From positions 1 to 14,680 of the forward strand of contig ONFK01000014.1 in the NCBI GenBank assembly GCA_900317065.1: 14,680 nucleotides of DNA, given 5' to 3'. Shown here piece after piece: positions 14,228 through 14,680 of the stretch. This DNA comes from an uncultured Bacteroidales bacterium (GTDB lineage Bacteria; Bacteroidota; Bacteroidia; Bacteroidales; UBA932). A model generated the notes under the pieces. The model was not told the origin of the DNA. It saw nothing but the letters and a program-made list of their open reading frames with translations, and searched no databases. Made by a program: the position numbers and the translations under genes. The stretch's first letter is position 1, and the number at the start of each line of letters is the position of its first letter.

Positions 14228-14680
14228 TTAATCCTTCAGGCAACCAAGCGGAACCACATATACACCGTCGTCACGACGGTAAGCAAGCTCACCGATGCCG
14301 ATGAGAACCATCAGGAAGGAAGGTTTCTTCATTTTGGTGGTGTCAATCTTGTCGCGGAGCTTCTTAAGTGAATTTGCGCCCTCATCGATGAGGTTGTCAC
14401 CGCCGATTTTAATCTCAATAAGGCCATAGTTGCCGTCTCGCAGGTGGACTACCGCATCGCATTCGAGGTTCGTAACGTCGCGATAATGTGCAACCTTTCC
14501 CATCAGGGCATCTGCATAGGTTCTCAGGTCTCTGACAGCGAGCGTCTCAAACAGGAGCCCGAAGGTGTTGAAGTCGTTCAGAAGGTCATTCGGGCCTAGA
14601 CCTAAACTGGCAGAAGCAATGGAAGGATCTGTGAAATACCGGGTATTAGAAGTGCGTATAGCCGTTTTGCTGCGTAGGTT
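14228..14680 (-). CDS. AAA ATPase with DUF4143 C-terminus, N-terminal part outside window
   Basis: The frame is open from the stop at 14228 to the window edge, giving the last 150 residues. The visible sequence begins NLRSKTAIRTSNTRYFTDPS and contains LGLGPNDLLNDFNTFGLLFE, a run of hydrophobic and acidic residues, HYRD, LECDAVVHLRDGNYGLIEIK and a closing AYRRDDGVYVVPLGCLKD. This is the DUF4143 region, with a PD-(D/E)XK-like pattern of Asp, Glu-x-Lys (ECDAVV then LIEIK), found after an AAA_14 ATPase domain in a large family common in Bacteroidales. Function is unknown; the family is often found in accessory regions. The internal ATG at 14503 is not the start. GC content is lower than in the core genes. 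Confidence 0.85.
   Translation of the reverse strand, partial: NLRSKTAIRTSNTRYFTDPSIASASLGLGPNDLLNDFNTFGLLFETLAVRDLRTYADALMGKVAHYRDVTNLECDAVVHLRDGNYGLIEIKIGGDNLIDEGANSLKKLRDKIDTTKMKKPSFLMVLIGIGELAYRRDDGVYVVPLGCLKD

Noticed and set aside
13986..14231. Open frame of 81 codons (and an opposing one at 13984-14196) across the repeat array, with apparent 17-residue repeats
   Set aside because: The 51-base period is divisible by three, so repeats stay in frame automatically; the frames start in the tRNA or terminator, and conservation follows the palindrome arms on both strands rather than a protein.

Overview
The window looks like chromosomal DNA from a Bacteroidota (Bacteroidales) bacterium with a fairly GC-rich core genome. 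Four observations support this: promoter boxes matching the Bacteroidetes -7 consensus TAnnTTTG; most starts lacking a Shine-Dalgarno sequence; a fimbrillin-like lipoprotein; and the gene order sigma-54-type activator, lptE, TPR protein, secG. Genus cannot be fixed from sequence alone. An uncultured gut Bacteroidales is a guess.

Layout. Bases 1-1366 hold the 3' part of a YeiH-family transporter gene and a small membrane protein coupled to it. Bases 1367-1730 are non-coding and carry one copy of a 27-bp palindrome. Bases 1731-3787 are an AT-richer accessory segment: a 61-aa acidic-tailed ORF and a 617-aa fimbrillin-like lipoprotein. A symmetrical terminator at 3848-3873 separates it from clpB, on the minus strand at 3913-5964. 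That ClpB lacks its N-terminal domain. Divergent from clpB runs a compact cell-envelope operon (6066-8724): a sensor-less sigma-54 activator, lptE (lipopolysaccharide export), a reduced TPR protein and secG (secretion), with 4-bp and 7-bp gene overlaps and a terminator after secG. A separate OmpA-like/TPR lipoprotein follows (8833-10482).

From 10472 a strong promoter, nested with the upstream terminator, drives the str operon: rpsL, rpsG, fusA, rpsJ, then a CAU tRNA and a terminator at 14004-14031. The S10-cluster genes that normally follow rpsJ (rplC onward) are absent. The window ends with three tandem 51-bp units of the same palindrome family and the 3' end of a minus-strand AAA/DUF4143 ATPase gene.

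No complete novel defence or mobile system is evident. The most unusual signals are the 27-bp palindromic repeat family, the N-domain-less ClpB with a hairpin leader, the rpsL promoter embedded in a terminator, the tRNA with an apparently exchanged T-loop pair, and the small ORF in front of the surface lipoprotein.
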